Shown here: in pieces, positions 18,605 through 29,453 of the stretch
How the letters are laid out: each line of letters starts with the position of its first letter
Numbering within the stretch: the stretch's first letter is position 1
Assembly: GCF_001598855.1 (NCBI RefSeq)
Contig: NZ_BCZS01000015.1
Location: 1 to 64,000, forward strand
DNA length: 64,000 nucleotides
Direction of reading: 5' to 3'
Source of the DNA: Pluralibacter gergoviae ATCC 33028 = NBRC 105706
GTDB lineage: Bacteria > Pseudomonadota > Gammaproteobacteria > Enterobacterales > Enterobacteriaceae
Program-made: the position numbers and the translations under genes
Notes under the pieces: generated by a model
What the model saw: only the letters and a program-made list of their open reading frames with translations
Database searches by the model: none
What the model was told of the DNA's origin: nothing

Positions 18605-19342
18605 TCAGACCCCTTGTACGTTAATCAGCTGGCGTTTGGTCAGCTGGTCGTAAATCATCACCGTGAGCAGCCCCTCCGCGATCGCAATCGGGATCTGGGT
18701 CAGGCAGAAAATGCCCATAAATTTGAGCGCCGAGCCGGTGAAGCCGTTTTGCGGATCGGGAAAGGCGACGCCCAGCTGAATCGAGGTGACAAAGTAGGTG
18801 GTAAGATCCGCCAGCATGGCGCAGAGAAATACCGCCACGTCGCGGCGAAAGCCCGCCCGGCAGGCCAGCTTCCACACCAGGTAACCGACGATCGGTCCAA
18901 CCACGGCCATTGACATACCATTGGCCCCCAGCGTGGTTAATCCGCCGTGCGCCAGCAGCAGGGCCTGAAATAGCAGGACGATGGCCCCCAGGATCGCCAC
19001 CACGCCGGGTCCGAACAGAATCACCGCCAGCCCGACGCCGGTCGGGTGCGAGCAGCTCCCGGTCACCGACGGGATTTTCAGCGCCGACAGAACAAAAATG
19101 AAGGCCCCACACAGAGCCAGAAGCACCTTCTGGTTGCTGTCCTCCTGCACGATGCGGCGCAGGCGCACAAGGCCATACCACAGGCAGGGCAGAAACAGCA
19201 CCCACCAGGCCAGGGCCCACATCGGCGGTAAAAAGCCCTCCATAATGTGCATGGCAAAGGCCTGCTCGGGCACCACCATCAGCAGCAGCGCGGCGGCAAG
19301 GCCGCTTAACGACAGCTGCTTTAATCGTTGTTCCTGTTTCAT
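18605..19342 (-). CDS. cbiM: Cobalt ECF transporter S component
   Basis: CbiM is the cobalt-binding membrane subunit. The 245-residue protein carries a signal peptide ending in EQAFA, so that the mature chain begins MHIMEGFLP. That N-terminal Met-His pair and the [11 protein letters not shown] loop form the cobalt site in this family. At least six hydrophobic segments follow. Its start overlaps the cbiL stop (ATGA). Confidence 0.94.
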   Translation of the reverse strand: MKQEQRLKQLSLSGLAAALLLMVVPEQAFAMHIMEGFLPPMWALAWWVLFLPCLWYGLVRLRRIVQEDSNQKVLLALCGAFIFVLSALKIPSVTGSCSHPTGVGLAVILFGPGVVAILGAIVLLFQALLLAHGGLTTLGANGMSMAVVGPIVGYLVWKLACRAGFRRDVAVFLCAMLADLTTYFVTSIQLGVAFPDPQNGFTGSALKFMGIFCLTQIPIAIAEGLLTVMIYDQLTKRQLINVQGV

Positions 19343-20052
19343 TTTTCATATCCCCATTGCTTATTGACCAGAATGGTCGAAAAGTAAGGCAGTGGCCTGT
19401 CGTCTTCAATCTCACTCAGGCGCGGCCAGCACTGCTCCGTCGGCAGCGTCGCGTCGGCCATCAGCAGCGCACGGTCGAGGAGACCTGCCTCCCGGAGCAG
19501 AGTTTTAATACGGGCCAGGCGGCCATATACCTTCATTAGCACCAGGCTGTCGTGCTGGCGCAGCGCCTGCGCGATTTCCGCCTCAGGTGCGGTACAGGAG
19601 ACCACCGCCAGCGACTGCTGCTCCATCGCCAGCGGGGTCTGCGCGCGGGCGGCAATGGCGGCAAAAGAGGTGACGCCGGGCACAATCTCCAGCCAGGGCG
19701 GTGTGCCGATACGGCGCAGCAGAAAGACCCAGGTGCTGAACAGCATGGCATCGCCGAGAGTGATAAAGCCGACGCGCTTTCCGGCGCCAACCTCCGCCGC
19801 CAGCTCCGCGGCCACGCCGTCCCAGGCCGCCTCTTTTTCTGCGCCATCGGCGCTCATCGGAAAGTGGCGGCAGCGTACTTCGGTTTGCTCGCCAAGGTAT
19901 TCCCGGACGATCGACAGCGCCAGGCTGTCGCCGCCTTTGCGCCCGGCCGGGGCGTAAACGACGTCAAGTGAGCCCAGGATGCGGGCGGCGCGGACGGTAA
20001 TCAGGTCGGCGGCACCGGGGCCGGTGCTCAGGGCGTACAGTTTACCGCTCAT
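19339..20052 (-). CDS. cbiL: Cobalt-factor II C20-methyltransferase
   Basis: CbiL methylates C-20 of cobalt-factor II with S-adenosylmethionine to give cobalt-factor III. The 237-residue protein is a tetrapyrrole methylase with the N-terminal [14 protein letters not shown] loop and the GDAMLFSTW motif. It overlaps cbiK and cbiM by four bases each. Confidence 0.92.
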   Translation of the reverse strand: MSGKLYALSTGPGAADLITVRAARILGSLDVVYAPAGRKGGDSLALSIVREYLGEQTEVRCRHFPMSADGAEKEAAWDGVAAELAAEVGAGKRVGFITLGDAMLFSTWVFLLRRIGTPPWLEIVPGVTSFAAIAARAQTPLAMEQQSLAVVSCTAPEAEIAQALRQHDSLVLMKVYGRLARIKTLLREAGLLDRALLMADATLPTEQCWPRLSEIEDDRPLPYFSTILVNKQWGYEK

Positions 20053-20843
20053 GCCGCACGCTCCTGCCCGGCATCCAGCGCCCGCTGCAGGTGCTCAACA
20101 AACATCGCCCGGATTGCAGGGTTTTCTCCCAGCCCGCTCAGCCACGGTGTGGCCGGGATCCCCGCCTTGCTGAACTGCGTTTTCCAGGAGTCTTCATCGT
20201 CAGAGGCCATGTCGTTGATGGCGTGATCGCCTGCCACCAGCATTAGCGGCATCAGGTGTACGGCGGCGATCCTCTCTGCCTTCATGGCGTCGATAAGAAT
20301 ATCCACTTCCGGATAGCTCTCGACCGCACCGACGCGGGCGGGAAAACCCTGTACCGTCATCATATGGTCGAGGCAGGCATAGGCCGAGAAAGCATGGTGG
20401 CTCGCGCCGTGGCCCATAAACACCACTTTCTCCCTCCCGCCGAGGGCGGGCATCTGCTGACGCAGGGCCGCCAGCAGCGCCACGTAGTCCTCGTGGCCGC
20501 TCAGCAGGGGACTCCCCAGGGTCAGGCGGGTAAACCGGCTGCGCATGCTCTGCACCTCGCGGACGATTTTTTCGTACTCGTCGCCGTTGATAATGTGCAG
20601 CGACTGAATAGCCACGTCCTGATATCCGAGGTCGGCGAGTTTTTGCAACGCCTCCAGAGGCGTATCGATATGGATCCCGTCGCGCTGTTTAAGCTTGCGA
20701 ATAATCATCCCGGAGGTGAACGCCCGGAACAGATCGCGATCCGGGCAGCTCGCCGCCAGATCGCGCTCGCAGGCAACAATATTCTTCTCGCGGGTATCGT
20801 GGTAGCTGGTGCCGAAGCTGACTACCAGCAGCGCCTTTTTCAT
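20049..20843 (-). CDS. cbiK: Sirohydrochlorin cobaltochelatase
   Basis: CbiK inserts cobalt into sirohydrochlorin (precorrin-2 or factor II), the committing step of the anaerobic pathway. The 264-residue protein is a class II chelatase, with the metal-site histidine in VVFMGHGASHH and a second in LMLVAGDHAIND. It is cytoplasmic; no signal peptide is seen. Its presence with CbiD and CbiG shows that the early-cobalt route is used. Confidence 0.94.
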   Translation of the reverse strand: MKKALLVVSFGTSYHDTREKNIVACERDLAASCPDRDLFRAFTSGMIIRKLKQRDGIHIDTPLEALQKLADLGYQDVAIQSLHIINGDEYEKIVREVQSMRSRFTRLTLGSPLLSGHEDYVALLAALRQQMPALGGREKVVFMGHGASHHAFSAYACLDHMMTVQGFPARVGAVESYPEVDILIDAMKAERIAAVHLMPLMLVAGDHAINDMASDDEDSWKTQFSKAGIPATPWLSGLGENPAIRAMFVEHLQRALDAGQERAA

Positions 20844-20846
20844 TGT

Positions 20847-21635
20847 TTACTCCTTAAACTGCTGCCATTTGGCCAGACGCCGGGCGAACGCCGCCTGACT
20901 TTCCAGCAACTCATCTCCCGTCACCAGCGGCGACGGGCGCGTAATCACAATGCAGGGGATGCCTGCGTCCAGACAGGGCTCGACCTTCTCCATGAATCCT
21001 CCCTCTGCGCCGGAGGATTTGGTGATAACCACGTCGGCAGCGCACTGGCGATAGAGTGCGGCGTTAAATGCCGCGCTGAACGGCCCACACAGGGCAAATA
21101 TCTCGTCCACCCCGAACCCCAGCGCGCGGCACTGCGCTATCACGTCGGCCACTGGCAACACGCGGGCCAGCAGCGTTTTGTCCGGCAGCCCGGCGCGCCA
21201 TTGCGCCAGCGATTTGCTGCCGGTCGTCAGCAGCACGCGCGGCCCGAAGCGCCGGGCCACGCCGCAGGCCTGCTCAATATCCGGTACGGAAAAGAGCAGC
21301 GGATGCGTCAGGCTGGCCGCCTGATCCGCACGCTGATAGCGGCTGAGCAGCACACCGGTTCGTTGACAGGCGTGAAAAACGTTGCGGCTCACCGCCTCGG
21401 CGTAGGGATGCGAGGCGTCAATGACCCAGCGCGTGCCGCAGGCCCGCAGCCAGGCTTCTATCTCGCCTTGCTCCATCCGCCCGCAGCGCACCTTGCCGGT
21501 AAGCGCTCCGGCCATCTCCAGCCCGGCAGGCGTTGCTACCGACAGGGTATAGGAGACGCCCGCCGCCTCCATCTGCTGGCAGAGCTGGCGGGCATCGCTG
21601 GTACCGCCAAATATCAGCACTTCGCCGCTGTTCAC
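20847..21635 (-). CDS. cbiJ: Cobalt-precorrin-6A reductase
   Basis: CbiJ reduces cobalt-precorrin-6A to 6B with a nicotinamide cofactor. The 262-residue protein has the N-terminal ILIFGGTSDAR-like motif (LIFGGTSDARQL), VIDASHPYA, and ITKSSGAEGGFMEKVE near the C terminus, all typical of the CobK/CbiJ family. It uses a GTG start overlapping the cbiH stop (GTGA). Confidence 0.92.
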   Translation of the reverse strand: MNSGEVLIFGGTSDARQLCQQMEAAGVSYTLSVATPAGLEMAGALTGKVRCGRMEQGEIEAWLRACGTRWVIDASHPYAEAVSRNVFHACQRTGVLLSRYQRADQAASLTHPLLFSVPDIEQACGVARRFGPRVLLTTGSKSLAQWRAGLPDKTLLARVLPVADVIAQCRALGFGVDEIFALCGPFSAAFNAALYRQCAADVVITKSSGAEGGFMEKVEPCLDAGIPCIVITRPSPLVTGDELLESQAAFARRLAKWQQFKE

Positions 21636-22357
21636 AGCACGTAGCCCCGGGGAGTAATCATCAGGCCGTCCTGAACGTAGGTGGCTTTGTTGCCGACGAT
21701 CACCAGACTGGTCATGTCAACAGGGGTGAAATCCATCTCTGCCAGCGTAGTGATCCACTTTTCCTGCTTTTTCCGGCCGGCGGATTTCACCACTCCCACC
21801 GGAGTTTCTCCCCGCTTGCTGGCGGAAAGCAGCTCAAAGGCGCGGGCCAGATGCCCTTCCCGACCCCGGCTGCGCGGGTTGTAAAAGCAGATAACAAAGT
21901 CCGCGTCCCCGGCAGCAACAATGCGCTTCTCAATGACCGGCCAGGGGGTGAGGAGATCGCTCAGGCTGATGTGGCAGAAGTCGTGCATCAGCGGCGCGCC
22001 CAGCAGCGACGCCGCCGCAATGCTGGCGGTCATGCCGGGGATCAGGCGTACCTCAACATCCAGCTTCTGCTTACTCACCAGCTCCAGCACCAGCCCCGCC
22101 ATGCCGTAAATCCCCGCATCGCCGCTGCTGATCAGCGCCACGTTCTGCCCTTCGCGGGCCAGATCGATGGCGGTCTGGCAGCGCTCAATCTCTTTGCACA
22201 TGCCGGTTTTAATCACCTGCTTATCGCCGGTGAAAGCCTTTACCAGATGGGTATAGGTTTTGTAGCCCACCACCACCTCTGCCGCCTGCAGCGCCTCAAC
22301 GGCTTCCATGGTCATCATGGCCTGCGAGCCGGGCCCGATTCCGATTACGGTTAACAT
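21632..22357 (-). CDS. cbiH: Cobalt-factor III C17-methyltransferase, ring-contracting
   Basis: CbiH methylates C-17 and drives ring contraction, giving cobalt-precorrin-4. The 241-residue protein is a tetrapyrrole methylase with the GIGPGSQAMMT loop, SSGDAGIYGMAGL and CFYNPRSRGR motifs. It overlaps cbiG by 7 bp. Confidence 0.93.
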   Translation of the reverse strand: MLTVIGIGPGSQAMMTMEAVEALQAAEVVVGYKTYTHLVKAFTGDKQVIKTGMCKEIERCQTAIDLAREGQNVALISSGDAGIYGMAGLVLELVSKQKLDVEVRLIPGMTASIAAASLLGAPLMHDFCHISLSDLLTPWPVIEKRIVAAGDADFVICFYNPRSRGREGHLARAFELLSASKRGETPVGVVKSAGRKKQEKWITTLAEMDFTPVDMTSLVIVGNKATYVQDGLMITPRGYVL

Positions 22358-23412
22358 CCGCGTGTAACTCCTAACGTAATAGTGACGCCCTGCTCGCGCA
22401 GGGTTTCGCCCAGCGGCTGGCCCTGGCTCATTAGCCAGGCCGCCGGGCCAGAGACGCTGCCAACCCCAACGGTCTGCCGGACAAACGGCGAGGCGGGAAA
22501 GCGGTGTTCGTGGGCGCGCAGGGCATCCACGCTAAAAATCTCAAACGGTACCTGGCGACCGAGGGCCAGCGCTATCAGCCCCGCCTCATCCTTCTTGAGG
22601 GAGATGCTGCCGATGGCTTTGAGCGCCAGAGGATCGATGCCCTGCTGTGCCATCCGGCGCGTCAGCAGCGCATCAAGCAGGGCGAGCGGCGTACCGCGAC
22701 GGCAGCCGATCCCCGCCACAACCCGCCGGGGCACCAGCTTCCAGTGGGCAACCCCAAGGGCGGGCAGCGCGCTGCGCAAGGTAACGCAGACCAGGCCGTC
22801 CAGCGCGGGCAGCGACGTCAGGTCATCTACCGGGATAAATCCCCGGCAGTCGCAGCGCCCGAGCTCGTCCGCCAGCGCCGGATCGCACCAGAGGCCCACG
22901 CGCCGCTGGCTCACCAGCAGCTGGTTGACCGTTTTCACCGCTGCGCGGAAGTCGGCCATGCGGGCATTCAGCTGCACGGCCAGCACGTCCAGCGCCGCCA
23001 GCTCGTTAACGTCGGTGGCGGTGGTGATCACCGGATCGGCCCCCAGCGCTCCGGCCAGTCTGCGGGTCAGCGCGTTCGCGCCACCCACGTGCCCGGAGAG
23101 CAGGCTAATGACGTGCTGACCGCGCTCGTCAATAACCACCACCGCCGGATCGCTTAGCTTTTCATTGATAAGCGGGGCCAGAACGCGCACCGCGATGCCG
23201 GTGGCGGAAATAAATACCAGCGCGGAATAGCGGCTAAACGCCTCGCGTACCGCCGCGGCAAAGCCGCCGCTAAAGGGCTGAAACCCCGGCTCCAGCAGGC
23301 TGTCGGTGGTAAAGCAGGTCAGCTCCTGCGATGCCTGAAGACGCTTTGCCAGCCGCACGCCGCCGGGCGTCAGGCAAAACAGGGCGATGGCTTCAGGCCT
23401 TGCGGTATTCAT
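22351..23412 (-). CDS. cbiG: Cobalt-precorrin-5A hydrolase
   Basis: CbiG opens the delta-lactone of cobalt-precorrin-5A and releases the two-carbon fragment as acetaldehyde. The 353-residue protein has the CbiG N-terminal domain with [13 protein letters not shown], a central domain, and the C-terminal CobE-like domain starting near [11 protein letters not shown]. Its start overlaps the end of cbiF by 20 bp. Confidence 0.92.
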   Translation of the reverse strand: MNTARPEAIALFCLTPGGVRLAKRLQASQELTCFTTDSLLEPGFQPFSGGFAAAVREAFSRYSALVFISATGIAVRVLAPLINEKLSDPAVVVIDERGQHVISLLSGHVGGANALTRRLAGALGADPVITTATDVNELAALDVLAVQLNARMADFRAAVKTVNQLLVSQRRVGLWCDPALADELGRCDCRGFIPVDDLTSLPALDGLVCVTLRSALPALGVAHWKLVPRRVVAGIGCRRGTPLALLDALLTRRMAQQGIDPLALKAIGSISLKKDEAGLIALALGRQVPFEIFSVDALRAHEHRFPASPFVRQTVGVGSVSGPAAWLMSQGQPLGETLREQGVTITLGVTRGC

Positions 23413-24166
23413 GGCTGAAGTCCGCCGCGTACAGTTTTGAGTAGTGGTACTCCTCGCCGAGGAAGTCGCCCACCAGGATCAGGGCGGTTTTACGAATTCC
23501 CACCTCGCGCACCCGGTCGGCAATATCGGCCAGGGTAGCGCGCACGGTCTGGCTTTCAGGCCAGGTGGCTTTGTAGATCACCGCCACCGGCGTGGCTGGG
23601 GGATATCCGCCCTCAATCAGGCGTTCGGCCACCCGGTGGATGCGCTGCACCGACAGATAGATAGCCATCGAGGTACGGTGGCGGGCAAACGACTCAAGCT
23701 GCTCCCGCTCGGGCACCGGGGTACGCCCCTCCAGCCGGGTGATGATAAGACTCTGGGAGACCTCCGGGACGGTGTACTCCACGCCCAGCTCCGCCGCTGC
23801 GCCGAGAAACGCGCTGACGCCGGGCACCACCTGCCAGCGAATACCGCGCCGGGTCAGCACCTCCCCCTGTTCGCGCACCGAGCCGTAGAGGGAAACGTCG
23901 CCGGTCTGCAGGCGCACCACGGTCTTTCCCGCCCGGACGCCGGCCTCCATCAGATCGATAATCTGCTCAAGATGCAGGGCCGCGCTGTCGTGGCACTCGG
24001 CCTGCGGCGGGCAGTAATCCAGCAGTTCGGTATTAATCAGCGAACCGGCATAGATAACGACCTGCGCCTGCTGCAGCAGGCGGTAGCCCTTCAGGGTGAT
24101 CAGTTCCCGATCGCCGGGGCCCGCCCCGACAAACCAGACGCAGTGCGGATCAAACGCTTCAGACAT
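23393..24166 (-). CDS. cbiF: Cobalt-precorrin-4 C11-methyltransferase
   Basis: CbiF methylates C-11 of cobalt-precorrin-4 to give 5A. The 257-residue tetrapyrrole methylase has the [13 protein letters not shown] loop, [11 protein letters not shown] and [13 protein letters not shown] motifs. It overlaps cbiT by 8 bp upstream and cbiG downstream. Confidence 0.93.
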   Translation of the reverse strand: MSEAFDPHCVWFVGAGPGDRELITLKGYRLLQQAQVVIYAGSLINTELLDYCPPQAECHDSAALHLEQIIDLMEAGVRAGKTVVRLQTGDVSLYGSVREQGEVLTRRGIRWQVVPGVSAFLGAAAELGVEYTVPEVSQSLIITRLEGRTPVPEREQLESFARHRTSMAIYLSVQRIHRVAERLIEGGYPPATPVAVIYKATWPESQTVRATLADIADRVREVGIRKTALILVGDFLGEEYHYSKLYAADFSHEYRKA

Positions 24167-24728
24167 GAACTTCTTCCTTTTGGCAGGCGATAACGAACAC
24201 CGGATTCTGCGGTTTAAAGTAGTGGCCGCTGCCCAGGGCAGTCAGCGCAGAGACCTGCACCTGCTGGCAGTCCAGTAGTTGCAGAGAGGCGTGAGGCAGG
24301 CAGGCCAGCGCGGCGGCCAGGTTCTCCTGCAATATAAAGGTCATGACCAGCCGCCCACCGGGCCGGAGCCGGTCCGCCGCCCAGTCAATCAGCGCCGTAA
24401 GGTGGCCTCCGCTACCGCCCATAAATACGGCATCGGCTTCGCCCTCCACCGGCAGCGGCGCCTCCCCAGCGACAATCGCGATATTTTCGCAGCCAAAGCG
24501 GGTTCGGTTTTCAGCCAACAGCGCCAGCGCGCCGGGATTGCGCTCGATGGCCGTCACCCGAAGTCCGGGATAGTGCAGCGCCGCCTCGATAGATACGCTC
24601 CCGGTACCCGCCCCGATGTCAAGCATGTGGCGGGCGTCGCGCAGGTTAAGCTTTGACAGGGCCAGGGCGCGCACCGCCTCTTTGGTCATCGGCACGCTGG
24701 CGCCGCGCAGGAAAAGTTCATCGTTCAT
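24159..24728 (-). CDS. cbiT: Cobalt-precorrin-6B C15-methyltransferase (decarboxylating)
   Basis: CbiT methylates C-15 and decarboxylates the C-12 acetate, converting cobalt-precorrin-6B to 7. The 189-residue protein is a class I Rossmann methyltransferase with motif [13 protein letters not shown], unlike the tetrapyrrole methylase fold of its neighbours. The start was set at ATG 24726-24728, giving [10 protein letters not shown] as in Salmonella; a TTG lies one codon upstream. CbiT and CbiE are separate genes here and form a single CobL polypeptide in aerobic-pathway organisms. Confidence 0.92.
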   Translation of the reverse strand: MNDELFLRGASVPMTKEAVRALALSKLNLRDARHMLDIGAGTGSVSIEAALHYPGLRVTAIERNPGALALLAENRTRFGCENIAIVAGEAPLPVEGEADAVFMGGSGGHLTALIDWAADRLRPGGRLVMTFILQENLAAALACLPHASLQLLDCQQVQVSALTALGSGHYFKPQNPVFVIACQKEEVHV

Positions 24729-25323
24729 CAAGGATCACCACGGCATTCATCTCATAGTCGGCGCAAACCCCGCTGGCGGGTAGCCAGTGGATCCGCTCAT
24801 TGTCCATCGCCAGATTTTCACCAATCACCATCCAGCAATCTCCCTTACCCCGCGCCACCAGCCCGGCGGCAATCTCTTTCGGCCCGCAGCGGGCATCGGT
24901 CACCATGCCAACCTTGGTGTGGCTGGCAAGGGTATCGAAACAGACGCGGCGGCCGTGGCTGCTGGTAAGCCACATCTCGTTCATGTCGATCCCCGCGCGC
25001 GCGCAGAGATACTGCACCGCGCTGATGCCCGGAATAATCCGCACATTTTCGCGGCCGAAGTGGGCCAGGATGCGCGTCCCAATACCGTAAAAAAGCGGGT
25101 CGCCCGAGGCGAGCAGAGTGATGCGCTTATTAAGACGCGGGCTGATCCACGCCAGAAGCCCCGGAATATCGGCCCCCAGGACAAACTGCTCCCCGCGAAA
25201 GGCCGGAAACTGCGCCAGATGGCGCCGCCCTCCGACCAGCACTTCCGCCTGCTCCGCGGCGTCCAGCGCCGCGGGCGTCATCAGCGATAGCCCCGAAGGC
25301 CCCATACCCACGACGGTCAGCAT
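24718..25323 (-). CDS. cbiE: Cobalt-precorrin-7 C5-methyltransferase
   Basis: CbiE methylates C-5 of cobalt-precorrin-7. The 201-residue tetrapyrrole methylase begins [13 protein letters not shown] and contains [12 protein letters not shown] and the [13 protein letters not shown] motif. It overlaps cbiD by 7 bp and cbiT by 11 bp. Confidence 0.92.
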   Translation of the reverse strand: MLTVVGMGPSGLSLMTPAALDAAEQAEVLVGGRRHLAQFPAFRGEQFVLGADIPGLLAWISPRLNKRITLLASGDPLFYGIGTRILAHFGRENVRIIPGISAVQYLCARAGIDMNEMWLTSSHGRRVCFDTLASHTKVGMVTDARCGPKEIAAGLVARGKGDCWMVIGENLAMDNERIHWLPASGVCADYEMNAVVILDER

Positions 25324-26456
25324 TGCATCTCCTCCACAATTTCGCGTAGCGGACGATTACTGCCCAAAATCTGGTTATCAAAAGAGAAAAGCACCGCGTC
25401 GCAGGTAGGCGGTGCGGCGGTGAAGCGCAGCATCTGGCGAACGCGCTCGCAGATCCGCCCGGCGAGGTGGGTATAGATATGTTCAAATCCGAAAGCGCTG
25501 ATATGTTCCATCGCCGCCTCGGTTGTGCCGCACTCGCTCACCAGCTCCAGCAGCGTCAGCGGAGCCCCGAGCAGCGCCAGGTGCGCCACCAGCGTCTCCA
25601 TGCGCGCGTCGGCAACGTGGCTGTGGGTGTGGAAGATCCCCGCCGCCACCTTAATAAGCTTGCCCGGATGCCCGACCAGCACAATCTGCCGAAAGCCGAG
25701 GCGCACCGCCTCTTCAATCATGTAGCCCACGAAATTGCTCATGGTGACTACCGCATCGGCAGTGAGTCCCATCTGCTCGCGCACGAAGCGCTCCCCGTGA
25801 TTCCCCGGCACCAGCACCACCTTTTCCAGCCCGGCGGCGCGCTTCATCTCAAGTTCCAGCGAGAGCGAGCGTTTCCAGCTCTCCTCCGACATCGGGGTGA
25901 CGATGCCGGTGGTGCCGATTATCGAAATACCGCCGAGGATGCCGAGCCGGGCGTTATAGGTTTTTTGCGCCCGCGCTTCCCCCTCGGGGGCAAAGATTTC
26001 CACTTCGGCCCCGCGCGCGGGGCCAATAACCTCGCGCACCTCGGATTCAATAGTCTGGCGCGGCGTGTGGTTGATTGCAGGGCTGCCTACCGCCAGCCCG
26101 ACGCCTTTGCGCGTAACGGTACCGACGCCCTCTCCTCCCTTCAGCACAATCTCGCCGCCCTCATGAAGGGTCACTCTGGCAAAAATCAGCATGCCGTGGG
26201 TAGCATCGACGTCATCGCCGCCGTCTTTGCGAATGGCGGCGATGGCCTGCTGGCCTTCGATGTGCGGAGACTCTACGTTCAGGTTCAGCGTGATGCCCGA
26301 GGGGGTCACGATGGAAACCTGATGGATCAGATGCTGACGCATGACCATCAGCGCGGCGACCTTTGCAGCCGCCGTCGCGCAGGATCCGGTGGTATAGCCT
26401 TTGCGCAGCGCTTTACCGTTGTGCCACACCGGCGCCATGAAGTTCTGGTCGCTCAT
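25317..26456 (-). CDS. cbiD: Cobalt-precorrin-5B C1-methyltransferase
   Basis: CbiD methylates C-1 of cobalt-precorrin-5B, yielding 6A, and is specific to the anaerobic route. The 379-residue protein has the family N terminus [16 protein letters not shown] and the glycine-rich [17 protein letters not shown] segment. It overlaps the cbiC stop by ATGA. Confidence 0.94.
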   Translation of the reverse strand: MSDQNFMAPVWHNGKALRKGYTTGSCATAAAKVAALMVMRQHLIHQVSIVTPSGITLNLNVESPHIEGQQAIAAIRKDGGDDVDATHGMLIFARVTLHEGGEIVLKGGEGVGTVTRKGVGLAVGSPAINHTPRQTIESEVREVIGPARGAEVEIFAPEGEARAQKTYNARLGILGGISIIGTTGIVTPMSEESWKRSLSLELEMKRAAGLEKVVLVPGNHGERFVREQMGLTADAVVTMSNFVGYMIEEAVRLGFRQIVLVGHPGKLIKVAAGIFHTHSHVADARMETLVAHLALLGAPLTLLELVSECGTTEAAMEHISAFGFEHIYTHLAGRICERVRQMLRFTAAPPTCDAVLFSFDNQILGSNRPLREIVEEMQC

Positions 26457-27085
26457 CGCACATCCCTGAGGTGGTAGAGGATAGCGTTGACGATGGCGGC
26501 CGCGACGTTGCTGCCGCCCTTGCGCCCGAGGGCGGCAATGGCGGGCAGCGCGCTTTGGGTCAGGGCCTGCTTGGACTCTGCCGCCCCGACGAAGCCCACC
26601 GGCACGCCGATCGCGCCGCTGACGGCGGCATCGTGCTCAAGCAGGCGGAACAGCGCCGTTGGCGCGTTGCCAAAGACAAAGACTTTTTCACCGCTTTCCG
26701 CAACCGCAATATCCACGGCGGCCATGGAGCGGGTTATCCCCTGCGCTTTTGCCTGCGCCACCACCCGCGGATCGCTGATATAGCACCGGCACTCGCCCCC
26801 GAAGCTCGCCAGCAGCGTTTTGTTGATGCCCGAAAGCGCCATGGTGGTATCGGTGTAAATAACGCCGGGACGGCTGAGGGCTGCGCAGAGGCGCGCCAGG
26901 GCATCATCGGAAAACCAGAGAATATCCAGCCAGTCGAAATCGGCGGTGGTGTGAATCACGCGCTTAATAATCGCCTCATGGAGCGGGCTGGCGAACTGAT
27001 AGTCGGGGCGCATATCGCGGATCGTCTCGCTGATGATGTCAAAGCTTTTGGCCTCTATCGCGCCCGGCTGCTGAATGTAGTGCAT
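26453..27085 (-). CDS. cbiC: Cobalt-precorrin-8 methylmutase
   Basis: CbiC shifts the C-11 methyl to C-12, producing cobyrinic acid. The 210-residue protein matches CobH/CbiC, with the catalytic histidine in VIHTTADF, the [12 protein letters not shown] loop and [13 protein letters not shown]. It starts 12 bp after cbiB. Confidence 0.94.
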   Translation of the reverse strand: MHYIQQPGAIEAKSFDIISETIRDMRPDYQFASPLHEAIIKRVIHTTADFDWLDILWFSDDALARLCAALSRPGVIYTDTTMALSGINKTLLASFGGECRCYISDPRVVAQAKAQGITRSMAAVDIAVAESGEKVFVFGNAPTALFRLLEHDAAVSGAIGVPVGFVGAAESKQALTQSALPAIAALGRKGGSNVAAAIVNAILYHLRDVR

Positions 27086-27097
27086 GTTCTGTGATCC

Positions 27098-28057
27098 TCA
27101 GGCCGCACCCACCGCCAGCCAGCGCACCGCCATAAACAGCGCCAGGGCCAGGGTTGATGCCACCCACATCAGTCGAATAGTTTGGGGAATATCGTCTACG
27201 GAAATGGCACGTACCGGATCGCCGATCCACGGCTTCTCGATACGCTGACCAAAATAGTTATTGGGGCCGCCCAGGCGAATGCCCAGCGCACCCGCGACCG
27301 GCGCCTCTGCCCAGGCGCAGTTGGGGCTGCTGTGGCTGTAGCGGTCGCGCCAACCCACCCTCAGGGCGCGGCGGGCATCATTGCCGCAGACGGCGGCCGC
27401 GACACTGAGCAACAGCAAGCTCAGGCGGGCCGGGATGTAGTTCGCCAGATCATCCATGCGGGCGCTGACCATACCGATGGCCCGGTATTTCTGATGCTTG
27501 TAGCCGACCATAGAGTCAAGGGTATTGATAGCCTTATAGGCCATCGCCAGCGGGGCGCCGCCCAGCAGTAAAAAAAACAGCGGGGCGATAATGCCGTCAA
27601 CGGTATTTTCCGCCACGGTCTCCACCACCGCGCGATTGATCTGCTCGGGCTGCAGCTGCGAGGTGTCCCGCCCGACAATCCACGAAAGTTTGAGGCGGCT
27701 TTCGGCGAGATCGCCCGCGCGCAGCGGGCGCTCGACTTCCCGCGCCGCGGTGGCGAGGCAGCGTCCGGCAAGCGCGGTAAAAATCATCCACACCTCCAGC
27801 CCCCAGCCCAGCCAGGGATGCGCTGCCCGCGCCAGCAGCAAAACACCCCAGGAAACGCTCCAGGTCGTGCCTACTACGCAGAGCCACATCAGGCCACCGC
27901 CAATGCGCAGCGCGCGATCGCTATGGCAGACTCGCCGCACGCCCCGCTGAATGAGGTTAATCAGGTTTCCTATCCAGCGGACGGGATGGGGCCAGCGGGG
28001 AGGATCGCCGATAATCACATCAAGCAACCACGCCAGGCTCCATGCAAGCAGCGTCAC
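27098..28057 (-). CDS. cbiB: Adenosylcobinamide-phosphate synthase
   Basis: CbiB is an inner-membrane enzyme that condenses adenosylcobyric acid with (R)-1-amino-2-propanol O-phosphate, made from threonine by PduX and CobD. The 319-residue protein equals Salmonella CbiB in length, with hydrophobic segments throughout and the motifs AENTVDGIIAPLFF, DSMVGYKHQKYRAIG and NHSSPNCAW-type HSSPNCAWAEA. The start was placed at the GTG at 28055-28057, which overlaps the cbiA stop as GTGA; a longer frame runs back into cbiA. Confidence 0.93.
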   Translation of the reverse strand: MTLLAWSLAWLLDVIIGDPPRWPHPVRWIGNLINLIQRGVRRVCHSDRALRIGGGLMWLCVVGTTWSVSWGVLLLARAAHPWLGWGLEVWMIFTALAGRCLATAAREVERPLRAGDLAESRLKLSWIVGRDTSQLQPEQINRAVVETVAENTVDGIIAPLFFLLLGGAPLAMAYKAINTLDSMVGYKHQKYRAIGMVSARMDDLANYIPARLSLLLLSVAAAVCGNDARRALRVGWRDRYSHSSPNCAWAEAPVAGALGIRLGGPNNYFGQRIEKPWIGDPVRAISVDDIPQTIRLMWVASTLALALFMAVRWLAVGAA

Positions 28058-29430
28058 AGGGCCTCCCTGCCGGCGCGCAGCCAGCGGTTGAGCATCATCG
28101 GGCGCTGGGCGAAGTGCACGTGCAGGTAGCTGGCAAAGGTATTCCCTACCTGCCAGCCGCCGCGCCACGTCCTGTCGATAGCGCCATCGCGGGTTTTATG
28201 GCAGGCGAGCACGGCAGGTTCGTCAGGAAAAAAATCGGAGTAGTGAAATTCATGCCCGCGCAGGGTTTCGCCGGCGTCGGCCAGCAGCGTCGACTGCAGC
28301 GCCACGGCTTCACAGTAGCCGAAGCGGGTCAGGCGCTTGCCCATCCGGCTGTGGCCGGGGATCAGGCCGGCCATGGTGTGGACGGCGCCGCTGAGATCTT
28401 CCAGGGTGGTGCCCAGATACATTAGCCCACCGCACTCGGCATAAATAGCCACCCCGCGCTGATGCGCCGCACGCAGGCTTGCCAGCATGCTTTTATTCCC
28501 GGCCAGGGTGGCGGCATGAAGTTCCGGGTAGCCGCCGCCCAGCCAGACCATTTTGCAGTCGGGGAGGCAGGGATCGTGCAGAGGGCTAAAGCGGACGATC
28601 TTCACGCCGGTGCGCTCAAGCAGCGCGACATTGTCCGGGTAGTAAAAATTGAACGCGGCGTCGTCCGCCATCGCCAGCGTCAGCCCGGCACCGGCATCCC
28701 GCGCCGGAAGTTCAGGCCATTCACCCTGCGGTAGGGCCGTTATTTCAGCCGCGGCCAGCAGAGCGTCGATGTCCAGCGTCTGCGCCAGAAGGCGCGTTAA
28801 ATGCTGCCAGGCGGCATCATCAATCCCGGACTCACGCGAGGTCACCAGGCCAAGATGCCGTTCCGGCAACGCAACGCCCTCCACGCGCGGAACATAGCCA
28901 AAAACGGGTAGCGCGCAGTAGCGCTCGATTGCTGTTTTCAGAAGCTGGAAGTGGGATTCGCTGTTAACGCGATTAACAATAATGCCCGCAATATTCAGCG
29001 TGGGATCGAAATGCTGAAATCCCATTACCGTGGCGGCGATAGAGGTGGAAACCGCTTTGCCGTCCACCAGCAGGATGACGGGACAGCCGAGCTGCTTTGC
29101 CATAGCGGCGGTACTGCAGTAATTCGGATCGGTACCGTAACCGTCATAGAGGCCCATAACGCCCTCAATGACAGCGACGTCCGCCCGCTGCATCTGTGCG
29201 CAAAACAATGCATTCAGCACCGGGGCGGGCAGCATAAAGGCGTCGAGATTGCGTGAGGGAACGTCGGAGAAGCGCGTATGCCAGCCGGTATCAAGATAGT
29301 CGGGGCCCACCTTATAGGGCTGAACCCGAAGACCGCGCTGTTTCAGAACCTGTAGCAAACCCAGCGTAACCGTCGTTTTTCCACAGCCGCTGCCGGTTCC
29401 CGCCAGCACAAACGCGCATTGCTTAGCCAC
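28054..29430 (-). CDS. cbiA: Cobyrinic acid a,c-diamide synthase
   Basis: CbiA amidates the a and c side chains of cobyrinic acid using glutamine and ATP. The 458-residue protein has an N-terminal ATPase domain with P-loop GTGSGCGKTT and a C-terminal glutaminase domain with the nucleophile in YAECGGLMYLG. It is the first gene of the 21-gene operon. Translation starts at a GTG (29428-29430) whose GGGG ribosome binding site can be paired in a hairpin (29436-29453), below a cobalamin riboswitch. Confidence 0.94.
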   Translation of the reverse strand: MAKQCAFVLAGTGSGCGKTTVTLGLLQVLKQRGLRVQPYKVGPDYLDTGWHTRFSDVPSRNLDAFMLPAPVLNALFCAQMQRADVAVIEGVMGLYDGYGTDPNYCSTAAMAKQLGCPVILLVDGKAVSTSIAATVMGFQHFDPTLNIAGIIVNRVNSESHFQLLKTAIERYCALPVFGYVPRVEGVALPERHLGLVTSRESGIDDAAWQHLTRLLAQTLDIDALLAAAEITALPQGEWPELPARDAGAGLTLAMADDAAFNFYYPDNVALLERTGVKIVRFSPLHDPCLPDCKMVWLGGGYPELHAATLAGNKSMLASLRAAHQRGVAIYAECGGLMYLGTTLEDLSGAVHTMAGLIPGHSRMGKRLTRFGYCEAVALQSTLLADAGETLRGHEFHYSDFFPDEPAVLACHKTRDGAIDRTWRGGWQVGNTFASYLHVHFAQRPMMLNRWLRAGREAL

Positions 29431-29435
29431 TATGA

Positions 29436-29453
29436 CCCCGATCCTGATCAGGG
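29436..29453 (-). promoter_or_regulatory. Hairpin sequestering the cbiA ribosome binding site
   Basis: On the minus strand CCCTGAT and ATCGGGG can pair around a CAGG loop. The 3' arm contains the GGGG that ends 5 bases before the cbiA GTG. Salmonella cbiA is known to be repressed at translation by such a hairpin, stabilised when the riboswitch binds adenosylcobalamin. Confidence 0.6.
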